Positions 15,586-25,092 of a DNA stretch of 64,000 nt are shown piece after piece. The notes beneath the pieces are model-generated. The model had not been told where the DNA came from and did no database searches. It saw only the letters and a list, made by a program, of their open reading frames with translations. The stretch lies in the NCBI RefSeq assembly GCF_000717595.1, contig NZ_JNZO01000038.1, positions 1 to 64,000 of the forward strand, written 5' to 3'. This DNA is from Streptomyces flavochromogenes (GTDB lineage: Bacteria; Actinomycetota; Actinomycetes; Streptomycetales; Streptomycetaceae). The position numbers and the translations under genes are program-made. Position 1 is the stretch's first letter. Every line of letters begins with the position of its first letter.

Positions 15586-17868
15586 TTAGGCGGAGGCGGA
15601 TTCTTCCAGACGGACGATCACGGACTTGCTCGCGGGGGTGTTGCTGACGTCCGCGGTCGACTCCAGCGGCACGAGCACGTTCGTCTCCGGGTAGTAGGCC
15701 GCCGCGCACCCCCGGGACGTCGGGTAGTGCACCACCCGGAAGCCGGGCGCCCGCCGCTCGCTGCCGTCCGTCCACTCGCTCACCAGATCCGCGTACGCCC
15801 CGTCCGCGAAGCCCAGCGCCGCCGCGTCCTCGGGATGGACCAGGACGACCCGGCGGCCCCCCTTGATGCCCCGGTAGCGGTCGTCGAGGCCGTAGATCGT
15901 GGTGTTGTACTGGTCGTGCGAGCGCAGCGTCTGGAGGAGCAGCCGCCCCTTGGGCACCCTCGGATACTCCACGGGCGCCGCCGTGAAGTTCGCCTTGCCG
16001 GTCTTCGTGGGGAAGCGGCGCTCGTCGCGCGGTCCGTGCGGCAGCCGGAAGCCGCCGGGGTCCGCCGCGAGACGGGCGTTGAAGTCCTCGAAACCGGGCA
16101 CCACGCGCGCGATGCGGTCCCGGATCGTGGCGTAGTCGGCCTCGAACTCCTCCCAGGGGGTGGCCGATCCGTCGCCGAGGACGGCGCGGGCCATCCTCGC
16201 CACGATCGCCGGCTCGGACAGCAGATGCGGGCTCGCGGGCGGCAGATTGCCCCGTGAGGCGTGCACCAGACTCATCGAGTCCTCGACCGTCACGAACTGC
16301 TTGCCACCCGCCTGCACGTCCTTGTCCGTACGGCCCAGGGTGGGCAGGATCAACGCGCGCGTGCCCGTCACCGCGTGCGAGCGGTTCAGCTTCGTCGAGA
16401 CGTGGACGGTCAGCCGGGCCCGGCGCATCGCCGCCTCCGTCACCTCCGTGTCGGGCGTCGCCCCCACGAAGTTGCCGCCCATCGCGAAGAACACCTTCGC
16501 CTCGCCGTCCCGCAGCGCCTGGATCGACCGGACCACGTCGAAGCCGTGACGGCGTGGCGAGACGATCCCGAACTCCTTGTCCAGGGCGTCGAGGAAGGCG
16601 GGTGCGGGCCGCTCGAAAATCCCCATCGTGCGGTCGCCCTGCACGTTCGAATGGCCGCGCACCGGGCACACCCCCGCGCCCGGCCGGCCGATGTTGCCGC
16701 GCAGGAGAAGGAAGTTGACCACCTCGCGGATGGTCGGCACCGAGTGCTTGTGCTGGGTGAGACCCATCGCCCAGCACACGACGGTCCGCTCCGAGGCGAG
16801 CACCATCTCCAGGGCCCGCTCGATCTCGGAACGGTCCAGACCGGTCGCGGCGAGAGTCTCGTCCCAGTCGGCCTCCCCGGCCGCCGCCACGAACTCCTCG
16901 TACCCATGGGTGTGTTCGCGTACGAACTCCTCGTCGACCGCCCCGGCCGTCTCCAGGACCAGCTTGTTCAGGAGCCGGAAGAGAGCCTGGTCGCCACCGA
17001 TCCGGATCTGGAGGAAGAGATCGTTGAGCGCGGCGCCCTTGAGCATGCCCTGCGGGGTCTGCGGGTTCTTGAACCGCTCCAGACCCGCCTCGGGCAGCGG
17101 ATTGACGGAGATGATCTTCGCGCCGCCCGCCTTGGCCTTCTCCAGGGCCGACAGCATGCGCGGATGGTTCGTCCCCGGGTTCTGACCGGCCACGATGATC
17201 AGGTCCGCCCGGTGCAGGTCCTCCAGGGAGACACTGCCCTTGCCGATGCCGATGGTCTCCGTCAGCGCCGACCCCGAGGACTCGTGGCACATGTTGGAAC
17301 AGTCCGGCAGGTTGTTCGTACCGAACTCGCGGGCGAAGAGCTGGAGCAGGAACGCGGCCTCGTTGCTGGTCCGCCCCGAGGTGTAGAAGAGCGCCTCGTC
17401 GGGGGAGCCGAGCGCCCGGAGCTCCTCCGCGACGATCGCGAAGGCCCGCTCCCAGGTCACCGGCTCGTACCGGTCGCCGCCCTCCGGCAGCAGCATCGGC
17501 TGGGTGATCCGGCCCTGCTGGCCCAGCCAGTACCCGCTGCGGTCCGCCAGGTCCGCCAGCGGGTGCGCGGCGAAGAACTCCGGGGTCACCCGGCGCAGCG
17601 TCGCCTCCTCGGCGACCGCCTTCGCGCCGTTCTCGCAGAACTCCGCCACATGCCGCTTGTCCCCTTCGGGCCAGGCGCAGCCGGGACAGTCGAAGCCGTC
17701 CTTCTGGTTGACCTTGAGCAGGGTCCGCGCGGTGCGCCGCAGCCCCATCTGCTCCTGGGCGATCCGCAGGGTGTGCCCGATGGCGGGCAGCCCGGCGGCG
17801 GCGTGCTGCGGCGGCGTGACCTGCGGTGCGTCCTGGACCGGGTCGCCGACCGGCGGCTTGCTGACCAT
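15586..17868 (-). CDS. FdhF/YdeP-family molybdopterin oxidoreductase
   Basis: 760 residues from the ATG at 17868, preceded by AGGGAGAG. It matches the YdeP branch of molybdopterin oxidoreductases: the N-terminal GFDCPGCAWPE (C61, C64) replaces the four-cysteine iron-sulfur motif of ordinary formate dehydrogenases, the putative Mo-ligand region reads DCSNMCHESSGSAL, and molybdopterin-guanine-dinucleotide segments (YTSGRTSNEAAFL, GQNPGTNHPRM, CPVRGHSNVQGDR) and the C-terminal dinucleotide domain (RSHDQYNTTIYGLDDRYRG) are intact. Family members are linked to acid resistance or formate-like oxidation, but the substrate is not established. No electron-transfer subunit is adjacent. It diverges from polA. 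Confidence 0.88.
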   Translation of the reverse strand: MVSKPPVGDPVQDAPQVTPPQHAAAGLPAIGHTLRIAQEQMGLRRTARTLLKVNQKDGFDCPGCAWPEGDKRHVAEFCENGAKAVAEEATLRRVTPEFFAAHPLADLADRSGYWLGQQGRITQPMLLPEGGDRYEPVTWERAFAIVAEELRALGSPDEALFYTSGRTSNEAAFLLQLFAREFGTNNLPDCSNMCHESSGSALTETIGIGKGSVSLEDLHRADLIIVAGQNPGTNHPRMLSALEKAKAGGAKIISVNPLPEAGLERFKNPQTPQGMLKGAALNDLFLQIRIGGDQALFRLLNKLVLETAGAVDEEFVREHTHGYEEFVAAAGEADWDETLAATGLDRSEIERALEMVLASERTVVCWAMGLTQHKHSVPTIREVVNFLLLRGNIGRPGAGVCPVRGHSNVQGDRTMGIFERPAPAFLDALDKEFGIVSPRRHGFDVVRSIQALRDGEAKVFFAMGGNFVGATPDTEVTEAAMRRARLTVHVSTKLNRSHAVTGTRALILPTLGRTDKDVQAGGKQFVTVEDSMSLVHASRGNLPPASPHLLSEPAIVARMARAVLGDGSATPWEEFEADYATIRDRIARVVPGFEDFNARLAADPGGFRLPHGPRDERRFPTKTGKANFTAAPVEYPRVPKGRLLLQTLRSHDQYNTTIYGLDDRYRGIKGGRRVVLVHPEDAAALGFADGAYADLVSEWTDGSERRAPGFRVVHYPTSRGCAAAYYPETNVLVPLESTADVSNTPASKSVIVRLEESASA

Positions 17869-18000
17869 CGCGCTCTCCCTTGAGCGTAATCCTGCGGCGT
17901 ACGTCTCCGATCCTGTCACGCGGCGGTGACAGCCCGGACCCCGCCGGTGCCGGCGGGAACAGTGGGCGGGATTGTCAGTCGTCCGTGGCAGGATCGTCAT

Positions 18001-20712
18001 GTGGCCGAGACAGCATCGAAGAACCCCGCAGACACCCGCCCCCGCCTGCTCCTCATGGACGGGCACTCGCTCGCGTACCGGGCGTTCTTCGCGCTGCCCG
18101 CGGAGAACTTCACCACCGCGACCGGACAGCCGACGAACGCGATCTACGGGTTCGCCTCGATGCTGGCGAACACGCTGCGCGACGAGGCGCCCACGCACTT
18201 CGCGGTCGCCTTCGACGTGTCCCGCAAGACCTGGCGGTCCGAGGAGTTCCCGGAGTACAAGGCGAACCGCTCCAAGACGCCCGACGAGTTCAAGGGGCAG
18301 GTCGAGCTGATCGGCGAGCTCCTCGACGCGATGAACGCGCCGCGGTTCGCCGTCGACGGCTTCGAGGCCGACGACGTCATCGCGACCCTCGCCACCCAGG
18401 CCGAGGCCGCCGGCTTCGAGGTCCTGATCGTCACCGGCGACCGGGACTCCTTCCAGCTGGTCTCCGACCACACCACCGTGCTCTACCCGACCAAGGGCGT
18501 CTCCGAGCTCACCCGCTTCACCCCGGAGAAGGTCCAGGAGAAGTACGGCCTCACGCCCTCGCAGTACCCCGACTTCGCGGCCCTGCGCGGCGACCCGTCG
18601 GACAACCTGCCCGGCATCCCCGGCGTCGGAGAGAAGACCGCCGCCAAGTGGATCAACCAGTTCGGCTCCTTCGACGAGCTCGTCGAGCGCGCCGAGGAGG
18701 TCAAGGGCAAGGCCGGGCAGAACTTCCGCGACCACCTGGAGTCGGTCAAGCTCAACCGCCGCCTGACCGCGATGGTCACGGACGTCGAGCTGCCCAAGGG
18801 CGTCACCGACCTCGCCCGCGAGCCGTACGACCGCGGGGCGGTCGCCCTCGTCCTCGACACCCTGGAGATCCGCAACCCCTCGCTGCGCGAGCGGCTCCTC
18901 GCCGTCGACCCGGGCGCCGCCGAGGACACCGCCCCGGCCCCCGAGGCGGGCGTCGAGATCGACGGCACCGTCCTCGGCGCCGGCGAGCTCGCCCCCTGGC
19001 TCGCCGAGCACGGCACCGAACCCCTCGGCATCGCCACCGTCGACACCTGGGCCCTGGGCACGGGGAACGTCGGCGAGATCGCCCTCGCCGCCGCCGGCGG
19101 CGCCGCCGCGTGGTTCGAGCCGAGCGCGCTCGACGAGGCCGACGAGCAGGCCTGGGCCGCCTGGATCGCCGACCCCGACCGGCCGAAGGCCATGCACAAC
19201 GCCAAGAGCGCCATGCGGGTCTTCCCCGAGCACGGCTGGAGCATCGCGGGCGTCACCATGGACACCGCCCTCGCCGCCTACCTCGTGAAGCCCGGCCGGC
19301 GCTCCTTCGCGCTCGACGCGCTCTCCGTCGAGTACCTCCACCGCGAGCTCGCCCCCGCGGCCGCGGCCGACGGCCAGCTCGCCTTCGGCGCCGACGACAC
19401 CGCCGAGGCCGAGGCCCTCATGACCCAGGCGCGAGCCGTCCTCGACCTCGCCGTTGCCTTCGAGGAGAAGCTCGGCGAGGTCGGCGCCCGCGAGCTCCTC
19501 CACGACGTCGAGCTGCCCACCTCCGCCCTCCTCGCCCGCCTGGAGCGGCACGGCATCGCCGCCGACCGCGACCACCTGGAGGCCATGGAGCAGCAGTTCG
19601 CCGGCGCGGTGCAGCAGGCCGTGAAGGAGGCGCACGCCTCCGTCGGCCACGAGTTCAACCTCGGCTCGCCCAAGCAGCTCCAGGAGGTCTTCTTCGGCGA
19701 GCTGAACCTGCCGAAGACCAAGAAGACCAAGACCGGGTACACCACGGACGCCGACGCGCTCGCCTGGCTGGCCGGCCAGACCGACCACGACCTGCCCGTG
19801 ATCATGCTCCGGCACCGCGAGCAGGCCCGGCTGCGCTCCACCGTCGAGGGCCTGATCAAGACGATCGCCGCCGACGGGCGCATCCACACCACCTTCAGCC
19901 AGACGGTGGCCGCCACCGGGCGCCTCTCCTCCACCGACCCCAACCTGCAGAACGTGCCGGTACGGACGGACGAGGGCCGCGCCATCCGGCACGGCTTCGT
20001 CGTCGGAGAGGGCTTCGAGGCCCTCATGACCGCCGACTACAGCCAGATCGAGCTCCGCGTCATGGCCCACCTCTCCGAGGACGAGGGACTCATCGAGGCC
20101 TTCACCTCCGGCGAGGACCTCCACACCACCGTCGCCTCCCAGGTCTTCTCCGTCGAGCGGTCCGCCGTCGACGCCGAGATGCGCCGCAAGATCAAGGCCA
20201 TGTCGTACGGCCTTGCCTACGGCCTCTCCGCCTTCGGCCTCTCGCAGCAGCTGAACATCGACCCGGGCGAGGCCCGCGGCCTGATGGACACCTACTTCGA
20301 GCGCTTCGGCGGGGTGCGGGACTATCTGCGCCGGGTCGTCGACGAGGCCCGCGCCACCGGCTACACCGAGACCATGCTCGGCCGCCGGCGCTACCTGCCC
20401 GACCTGAACAGCGACAACCGCCAGCGGCGCGAGGCCGCCGAGCGGATGGCGCTCAACGCCCCGATCCAGGGCACGGCGGCCGACATCGTGAAGGTCGCCA
20501 TGCTGGGCGTCGACCGGGCGCTCACCGAGGCGGGTCTCGCCTCCCGGATGCTCCTCCAGGTCCACGACGAAATCGTGCTCGAACTCGCCCCCGGCGAGCG
20601 CGAGCAGGTCGAGGCCCTGGTCCGCGAACAGATGTCGGCCGCAGCCGACCTGCGCGCCCCCCTGGACGTCTCGGTAGGCGTGGGCCACGACTGGGACTCG
20701 GCGGCGCACTGA
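18001..20712 (+). CDS. polA: DNA polymerase I
   Basis: 903 residues from the GTG at 18001 (AGGAT six bases upstream). The N-terminal 5'-nuclease/FLAP domain occupies about 1-305 (LLLMDGHSLAYRAFFA; FEADDVIATLA; GDRDSFQLV; GIPGVGEKTAAKW). The middle domain (about 315-490) keeps the fold but not the 3'-5' exonuclease residues: the DxE motif reads VDTWAL and the motif-II Asp is Ala (HNAKSAMR). The polymerase domain has motif A DYSQIELR (679-686), motif B RRKIKAMSYGLAYG and motif C QVHDE (H855-D856-E857). It fills gaps and removes primers during replication and repair. Loss of proofreading residues is typical of actinobacterial Pol I. Confidence 0.97.
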   Translation: MAETASKNPADTRPRLLLMDGHSLAYRAFFALPAENFTTATGQPTNAIYGFASMLANTLRDEAPTHFAVAFDVSRKTWRSEEFPEYKANRSKTPDEFKGQVELIGELLDAMNAPRFAVDGFEADDVIATLATQAEAAGFEVLIVTGDRDSFQLVSDHTTVLYPTKGVSELTRFTPEKVQEKYGLTPSQYPDFAALRGDPSDNLPGIPGVGEKTAAKWINQFGSFDELVERAEEVKGKAGQNFRDHLESVKLNRRLTAMVTDVELPKGVTDLAREPYDRGAVALVLDTLEIRNPSLRERLLAVDPGAAEDTAPAPEAGVEIDGTVLGAGELAPWLAEHGTEPLGIATVDTWALGTGNVGEIALAAAGGAAAWFEPSALDEADEQAWAAWIADPDRPKAMHNAKSAMRVFPEHGWSIAGVTMDTALAAYLVKPGRRSFALDALSVEYLHRELAPAAAADGQLAFGADDTAEAEALMTQARAVLDLAVAFEEKLGEVGARELLHDVELPTSALLARLERHGIAADRDHLEAMEQQFAGAVQQAVKEAHASVGHEFNLGSPKQLQEVFFGELNLPKTKKTKTGYTTDADALAWLAGQTDHDLPVIMLRHREQARLRSTVEGLIKTIAADGRIHTTFSQTVAATGRLSSTDPNLQNVPVRTDEGRAIRHGFVVGEGFEALMTADYSQIELRVMAHLSEDEGLIEAFTSGEDLHTTVASQVFSVERSAVDAEMRRKIKAMSYGLAYGLSAFGLSQQLNIDPGEARGLMDTYFERFGGVRDYLRRVVDEARATGYTETMLGRRRYLPDLNSDNRQRREAAERMALNAPIQGTAADIVKVAMLGVDRALTEAGLASRMLLQVHDEIVLELAPGEREQVEALVREQMSAAADLRAPLDVSVGVGHDWDSAAH

Positions 20713-20720
20713 CGCACCAC

Positions 20721-20748
20721 GGCAGGGGGCGCCACGGCGCCCCCTGCC
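20721..20748. terminator. Terminator between polA and the DUF4184 gene
   Basis: GGCAGGGGGCGCC (20721-20733) is perfectly complementary to GGCGCCCCCTGCC (20736-20748), lying between convergent stops 46 bp apart, so it can act in both directions. Confidence 0.85.
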
Positions 20749-20758
20749 GGTCCTGGGC

Positions 20759-21652
20759 TCAGGCGCCCGACTCCACATCGCACGTGCGGCGGTCCTCTCC
20801 CCGCGGCGCCGGGGGAGGGGTGGCCGGATCCTTCGGCGCCGCGGTGGGCGACGATCCCAGGAACCGTGCCCCCGCCCCGTACAGCACGAGCCCGACGGCG
20901 AGCCCCGCACCGGCCCCGAAGCAGGCCGTCGGAATGACGTCCAGCGGCGTCTCGATCCGGGCCCAGCCCCAGTACGCGGCCCAGCGCAGCACCCGGTGGG
21001 CCATCCCGGCGAGGACGCAGCCGCCGATGAGTCCGGCCGCGAGCAGCCGCCCGCGTCGGCCCGGGACCCGTACCCCGGCCGGCAGCTCCACGCCCGCGGC
21101 GGAGCGGAGCGCCCGCGCCGTGAACCAGACCAGGATCCCGAGCGCCAGCGCCGAACCCCCGTACTGCGCATAGAGATAGACGGGGAACCCGGCCACGATG
21201 TCACCGAGGAACGGGATCGTCCGGGTCCCCCAGCGGTCGAGATGGGTGAAGGAGTCCCACACGACATGGGTCGTCGAGCCGACGACGGCGGAGAGCCCGA
21301 ACCACCCGGCGAGCAGGGCCGGGTGCCGGTCGCGCCAGACATCGCCCCGGACGAACCCGTACACCCGCCCGCGCCACCCGGCGGGCAGCAGCGCGACGAG
21401 CGGCTCACGAACGGTCAGCCACAGGGTCACCAGCACTCCGGTGATCAGGACGTCGGCCGTGACGATCCCGACGGGGGAGTGGGTGACGTCCCCGAAGACC
21501 ATCGCACCGGGAAAGGCCGTCGCCGCGAAATAGGTCATGTCGGGCGCGAAGGAGCCCGCGACGAGAGCGGACGCGACCAGCGGTCCGCGCGCGGTCCCGG
21601 TCCGCCGCAGTCCGGGCAGCACGGCAGCGGCATGGCTCAGCGTGAACGGCAA
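20759..21652 (-). CDS. DUF4184 family membrane protein
   Basis: 297 residues from a TTG at 21652, chosen because GGGGGAAG lies about 7 nt upstream and the conserved family start (PFTLSHAAAVLP) follows immediately; an ATG at 21697 would add 15 residues. DUF4184 proteins resemble membrane-bound metal-dependent hydrolases (YdjM-like): conserved SHAA, GSFAPDMTYF, HSPVGIV and STTHVVWDSFTH motifs supply His/Asp residues at membrane faces. About seven hydrophobic segments. Function is unknown. The cytoplasmic C-terminus is Pro-rich. Confidence 0.78.
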   Translation of the reverse strand: MPFTLSHAAAVLPGLRRTGTARGPLVASALVAGSFAPDMTYFAATAFPGAMVFGDVTHSPVGIVTADVLITGVLVTLWLTVREPLVALLPAGWRGRVYGFVRGDVWRDRHPALLAGWFGLSAVVGSTTHVVWDSFTHLDRWGTRTIPFLGDIVAGFPVYLYAQYGGSALALGILVWFTARALRSAAGVELPAGVRVPGRRGRLLAAGLIGGCVLAGMAHRVLRWAAYWGWARIETPLDVIPTACFGAGAGLAVGLVLYGAGARFLGSSPTAAPKDPATPPPAPRGEDRRTCDVESGA

Positions 21653-21911
21653 CGGGTCTTCCCCCAGGTTCCGGTGACGACGGCCGCAGTACATCATCGG
21701 CCGCAGTGCAAGAGGTGTTCGACCCTCCGGCCGGTTCCCGCTCCGGTCGCTCTCCGTGTCCGGCGGGGGAGGTCGTCAGGCGGCCGAGAGGTGGCGAAAG
21801 CGTGAAACACGGTCAGGCGCCGGTGCCCGGCGGACCGGAGTTGGCATAGGGTCGCCAGAGGTCTCGCGCGGGGAGCGCGGGACCTCAGTCGAGGGGGAAG
21901 GGACCACGGAC

Positions 21912-23720
21912 ATGTCAGCGCACTTGGGCCGCAGGCTGCGCAAGGGGGCCACCAGCGGTGCGGTGGTGGCTGCGGCGGTCGCCGCGCTCGCCGCCTCACA
22001 GGCGCCGGAGATGACCCCACCGCCCACCGACAACGCCGGCGGGGACCGGGCCATCGGCGCCGGGGACACCGCGTCGCCGTCCGGCGACGGCTCCGCCACC
22101 GGCAACTCGCCGTACTACACGGAACTGCCGTCGCTGAACACGCCGAACAAGCCCGGGGTGCCGCCCGTCCAGCTGCCGGTGATCACCGGGCCCGCCCAGG
22201 CCGGCATACCCGCGTCCGTGCTCGCCGCCTATCAGCGCGCCGAGCAGTCGATCCGTTCGACCGCCCCCGGCTGCAACCTGCCCTGGCAGCTCCTCGCCGG
22301 CATCGGCAAGGTCGAGTCCGGACAGGCGAGCGGCGGTCGGGTCGACGCCAACGGAACGACGCTGAAGCCGATCGTCGGCCCTGCCCTCAACGGCAACGGA
22401 TTCGCCGAAATCACCGACACCGACGACGGCGTCTATGACGGTGACAGGACCCACGACCGCGCCGTCGGCCCGATGCAGTTCATCCCGTCCACCTGGGCCA
22501 CCTGGGGCCAGGACGCGAACAGCGACGGGAAGAAGGACCCCAACAACATCTACGACGCCGCGCAGGCCGCCGGTCTCTATCTCTGCGCCAACGACCGCAA
22601 CCTCGCGCTCAAGGCCGACCTCGACCGCGCGATCCTCAGCTACAACCGCTCGACGGAGTACCTGAACACGGTCATCTCGTGGTTCGAGTACTACCAGCGC
22701 GGCACCCACCAGGTCCCGGACGGCACGGGTGTGCTGCCGGTCGACCGCAGCGACGGCCGGGGTCAGGGCAACCGCCCCCTCCCCACCTCGCCTCTCACGC
22801 CGGCCCCGACGACCCCCGGCCCGAAGCCGTCCGAGACGGGCGGGCCGAAGCCCGGTCCGACGAAGCCGGGCGGGCCTTCGGAGGTCACCACGCCGCCGAC
22901 GAAGCCCACCCCGCCGGTGAAGCCCCCGGTCACGCCGCCGACGAAGCCGCCCGTACCGCCGGTCGTGCCGCCGGCCGTCAAGGTCGCGCGCCTCGCGGTC
23001 GTCTCCTCCGGTCCCCTCACCGCGACCACCGAGAGCGCCTTCGCCAAGGCCCCGACGGTCGCGGCGCTCGACGCCGCGGGCGCGCCGATCACCGGTGTGA
23101 GCATCCGCTTCGAGATCACCGGCACCACCGACACCCGCTTCTCCGGCGGCGCGACGACCGCGACCGTCACCACGGGCTCGGCCGGTATCGCCGCCGCCCC
23201 CACCCTGCGGGCGGGCGAGAAGACCGGGTCGTTCACGGTCAAGGCCACCGTCGTGGGCCGAGGCATGGACGCGACCGTGTTCAACGCGACCGTCACCGAA
23301 CGACAGGCGGACGCCCTCGCCCGGGTCGGCGGCGACCCGCTGTCGGCGACCACCGGCACCACCTTCGGCCAGTCCGTGCAGGTGAAGGCCACCGACAAGG
23401 GCGCGCTCGCCCCGGGCGTGCTCGTCACGGCCGTGATCGCGGACTCCACGGGCACCAAGGAGAGCGTCGACGGCCCGTCCTTCAAGGACGGGGTCCGTAC
23501 GCTCGTCCTGAAGACGGACGGGAACGGCCTGATCTCCCTGCCGGCGATCCTCGCGGGCGACAAGGCCGGCGAGTACGTGCTCCGCCTCACCGCTCCCGGA
23601 GGCGGCGTCACGGAGATCAAGCTGACGGTCGACGCGCCCACCGCGACCCCGAGCCCGACCCCGGAGCCGACCTCCTCCGGCACCGGCTCGCCCGAGGCCT
23701 CCCCCTCGCCCTCGGCCTGA
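21912..23720 (+). CDS. Modular secreted lytic transglycosylase with Ig-like repeats
   Basis: 602 residues from the ATG at 21912 (GGGGGAAGGGA upstream). An N-terminal positively charged segment and one hydrophobic helix (about 12-32, ending ASQA) direct export. Residues about 95-255 form an SLT/MltB-like domain: AYQRAEQ, LLAGIGKVESG with catalytic E135, and AVGPMQFIPSTWATWG, followed by an EF-hand-like DANSDGKKDPNN. A Pro/Lys/Thr repeat linker (about 280-355) leads to two beta-rich modules (356-460, 461-575; each with the same plan LxxVSSGPLTATT.../LARVGGDPLSATT...) like bacterial Ig/invasin domains, and an S/T/P tail. It would cleave peptidoglycan strands outside the cell. The upstream 215 bp hold no recognisable riboswitch. 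Confidence 0.85.
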   Translation: MSAHLGRRLRKGATSGAVVAAAVAALAASQAPEMTPPPTDNAGGDRAIGAGDTASPSGDGSATGNSPYYTELPSLNTPNKPGVPPVQLPVITGPAQAGIPASVLAAYQRAEQSIRSTAPGCNLPWQLLAGIGKVESGQASGGRVDANGTTLKPIVGPALNGNGFAEITDTDDGVYDGDRTHDRAVGPMQFIPSTWATWGQDANSDGKKDPNNIYDAAQAAGLYLCANDRNLALKADLDRAILSYNRSTEYLNTVISWFEYYQRGTHQVPDGTGVLPVDRSDGRGQGNRPLPTSPLTPAPTTPGPKPSETGGPKPGPTKPGGPSEVTTPPTKPTPPVKPPVTPPTKPPVPPVVPPAVKVARLAVVSSGPLTATTESAFAKAPTVAALDAAGAPITGVSIRFEITGTTDTRFSGGATTATVTTGSAGIAAAPTLRAGEKTGSFTVKATVVGRGMDATVFNATVTERQADALARVGGDPLSATTGTTFGQSVQVKATDKGALAPGVLVTAVIADSTGTKESVDGPSFKDGVRTLVLKTDGNGLISLPAILAGDKAGEYVLRLTAPGGGVTEIKLTVDAPTATPSPTPEPTSSGTGSPEASPSPSA

Positions 23721-23748
23721 CCCGCCCGCGCATCCCTCTCCTCCCCAC

Positions 23749-23787
23749 GCGCCGCTCCGCCGCCCCCACCGGGCGGGGGAGCGGCGC
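23749..23787 (+). terminator. Terminator of the lytic transglycosylase gene
   Basis: GCGCCGCTCC (23749-23758) pairs with GGAGCGGCGC (23778-23787), with further GC pairing possible inside, 28 bp past the stop. Confidence 0.75.
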
Positions 23788-23949
23788 TTCGCGTTCCCCG
23801 GGCGGGTGGGCGGTCCTCCGGGCGCCGGAGCGCGCGAGCGGCATCGGGATCCCCGGGCAGGGCGGTGCAACGTGTTCTCATCTCGCGGTCGCGTTGCTAC
23901 GGTGCCCCCGCCCTGACGACCTATCAGATCGCACCCCGGGAGGCCGACC

Positions 23950-24090
23950 ATGCGTGCCCTCGTCGCCGCCGCCATCGGACTCGCCCCAGTCCTCCTCTTC
24001 ATCCTCCTCGTCTCCGTGGTCGATCTGCCGCCCGACGGGCCCACCTCGCCCAAGCCCCTGCTGACCGCCGACCCCGGCCCCAAGAAGTAG
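23950..24090 (+). CDS. Small single-pass membrane protein (SPW_0924-like)
   Basis: 46 residues; ATG at 23950 with GGGAGG seven bases upstream. The sequence opens MRALVAAAIGLAPVLLFILL, a hydrophobic helix, and ends in a short Pro-rich polar tail (TSPKPLLTADPGPKK). It looks like the Streptomyces small-protein family annotated as SPW_0924, recalled from memory. It lies 9 bp before the DUF3068 gene and is probably cotranscribed with it. Function unknown. Confidence 0.7.
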   Translation: MRALVAAAIGLAPVLLFILLVSVVDLPPDGPTSPKPLLTADPGPKK

Positions 24091-24099
24091 GGGGCGACC

Positions 24100-25092
24100 G
24101 TGCGCCGCCGAGCCAGCCTCGTCCTCCTCGCCCTCGCCGTCTTCTGCGTCGCGATGGCCCCGACCCTGCGCTGGTACGCCTTCCCCCGCCTGGCGAAGAT
24201 CCCGCCGAACCAGTACCAGGAGACCGTCCTGGAGGCACAGCCCGCGACCCTGCTCAACTACTCCACGCTCAAGGCGGAGAAGGTCGACAAGATCACGATC
24301 ATCCAGACCCTCAAGGGCAACGTGGAGGAGTCGCGGCGCATCGAACGCGACGCCGGGCGCGACGTCGTCGTCTGGGACGCCCTCGCCTACATCACGGGCC
24401 CCGACGGAAAGATGGTCTCCCAGGTCCCCGAGCGGTACATCTTCGACGCCCACACCCAGGACCCCGTCAACGCCACCGGCGAATCCGTCGACGGCGACCC
24501 GGTCCGGCGCGAGGGCATCGAGTTCAAATGGCCCTTCCTCACCGAGAAGCGGGACTACCAGTACTTCGACGCCCAGACCCGCACCTCGTCCCCCATCCAC
24601 TACAAGGGCACCCGCACCTTCCGGGGCATGGAGGTCTACTACTTCGAGCAGACCATCCCCTGGACCAAGGTCCCCATGCCCAAATCCATGCCGGTCAAGA
24701 TCCCCCCGGAGGTCATCGCCGAATCCGGACTCACCCGCTGGTACACCACCAAGCGGATGTTCTGGATCGAGCCCGTCACCGGCGCCCCCGTCAACGGCGA
24801 GGAGATCCACAAGGAGGAGCTCCGCAACGCCAGGGCGCTGATGGGCGTCGACACCCTCACCGTCTTCGAGGGCCATGTGAAGATGCGCGAGGACTACATC
24901 GAGAGCGTCGGCGAGATGGTCGCCTCCAACCGCCTCACGGTCCTCCTGCTCGTCTCCTACGTCCCCTGGAGCCTGACCTTCCTCGCACTGCTCCTCCTCG
25001 CCCTCGCGCTCTGGCTGGAGGCCCGCTCCCGCCGCCCGGCACCGGAACCCGCCGCCCCGCTCACCCCTCCCGTCTCAGCCGCGCGCTCGTGA
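24100..25092 (+). CDS. DUF3068 domain protein (PorA-like)
   Basis: 330 residues from the GTG at 24100. A hydrophobic helix near the N-terminus (about 5-24) and another near the C-terminus (about 285-315, LTVLLLVSYVPWSLTFLALL) bracket a large extracytoplasmic domain matching DUF3068, with its conserved ITGPDGKMVSQVPERYIFD and WPFLTEKRDYQYFD segments. Corynebacterineae PorA-like proteins belong here, but the role in Streptomyces is unknown. Its 3' end overlaps the convergent helicase gene by 32 bp. Confidence 0.82.
   Translation: MRRRASLVLLALAVFCVAMAPTLRWYAFPRLAKIPPNQYQETVLEAQPATLLNYSTLKAEKVDKITIIQTLKGNVEESRRIERDAGRDVVVWDALAYITGPDGKMVSQVPERYIFDAHTQDPVNATGESVDGDPVRREGIEFKWPFLTEKRDYQYFDAQTRTSSPIHYKGTRTFRGMEVYYFEQTIPWTKVPMPKSMPVKIPPEVIAESGLTRWYTTKRMFWIEPVTGAPVNGEEIHKEELRNARALMGVDTLTVFEGHVKMREDYIESVGEMVASNRLTVLLLVSYVPWSLTFLALLLLALALWLEARSRRPAPEPAAPLTPPVSAARS

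Noticed and set aside
21697..21911. Possible c-di-AMP (ydaO) riboswitch upstream of the lytic transglycosylase
   Set aside because: Such switches precede many Streptomyces cell-wall hydrolases, but the conserved blocks could not be found here.
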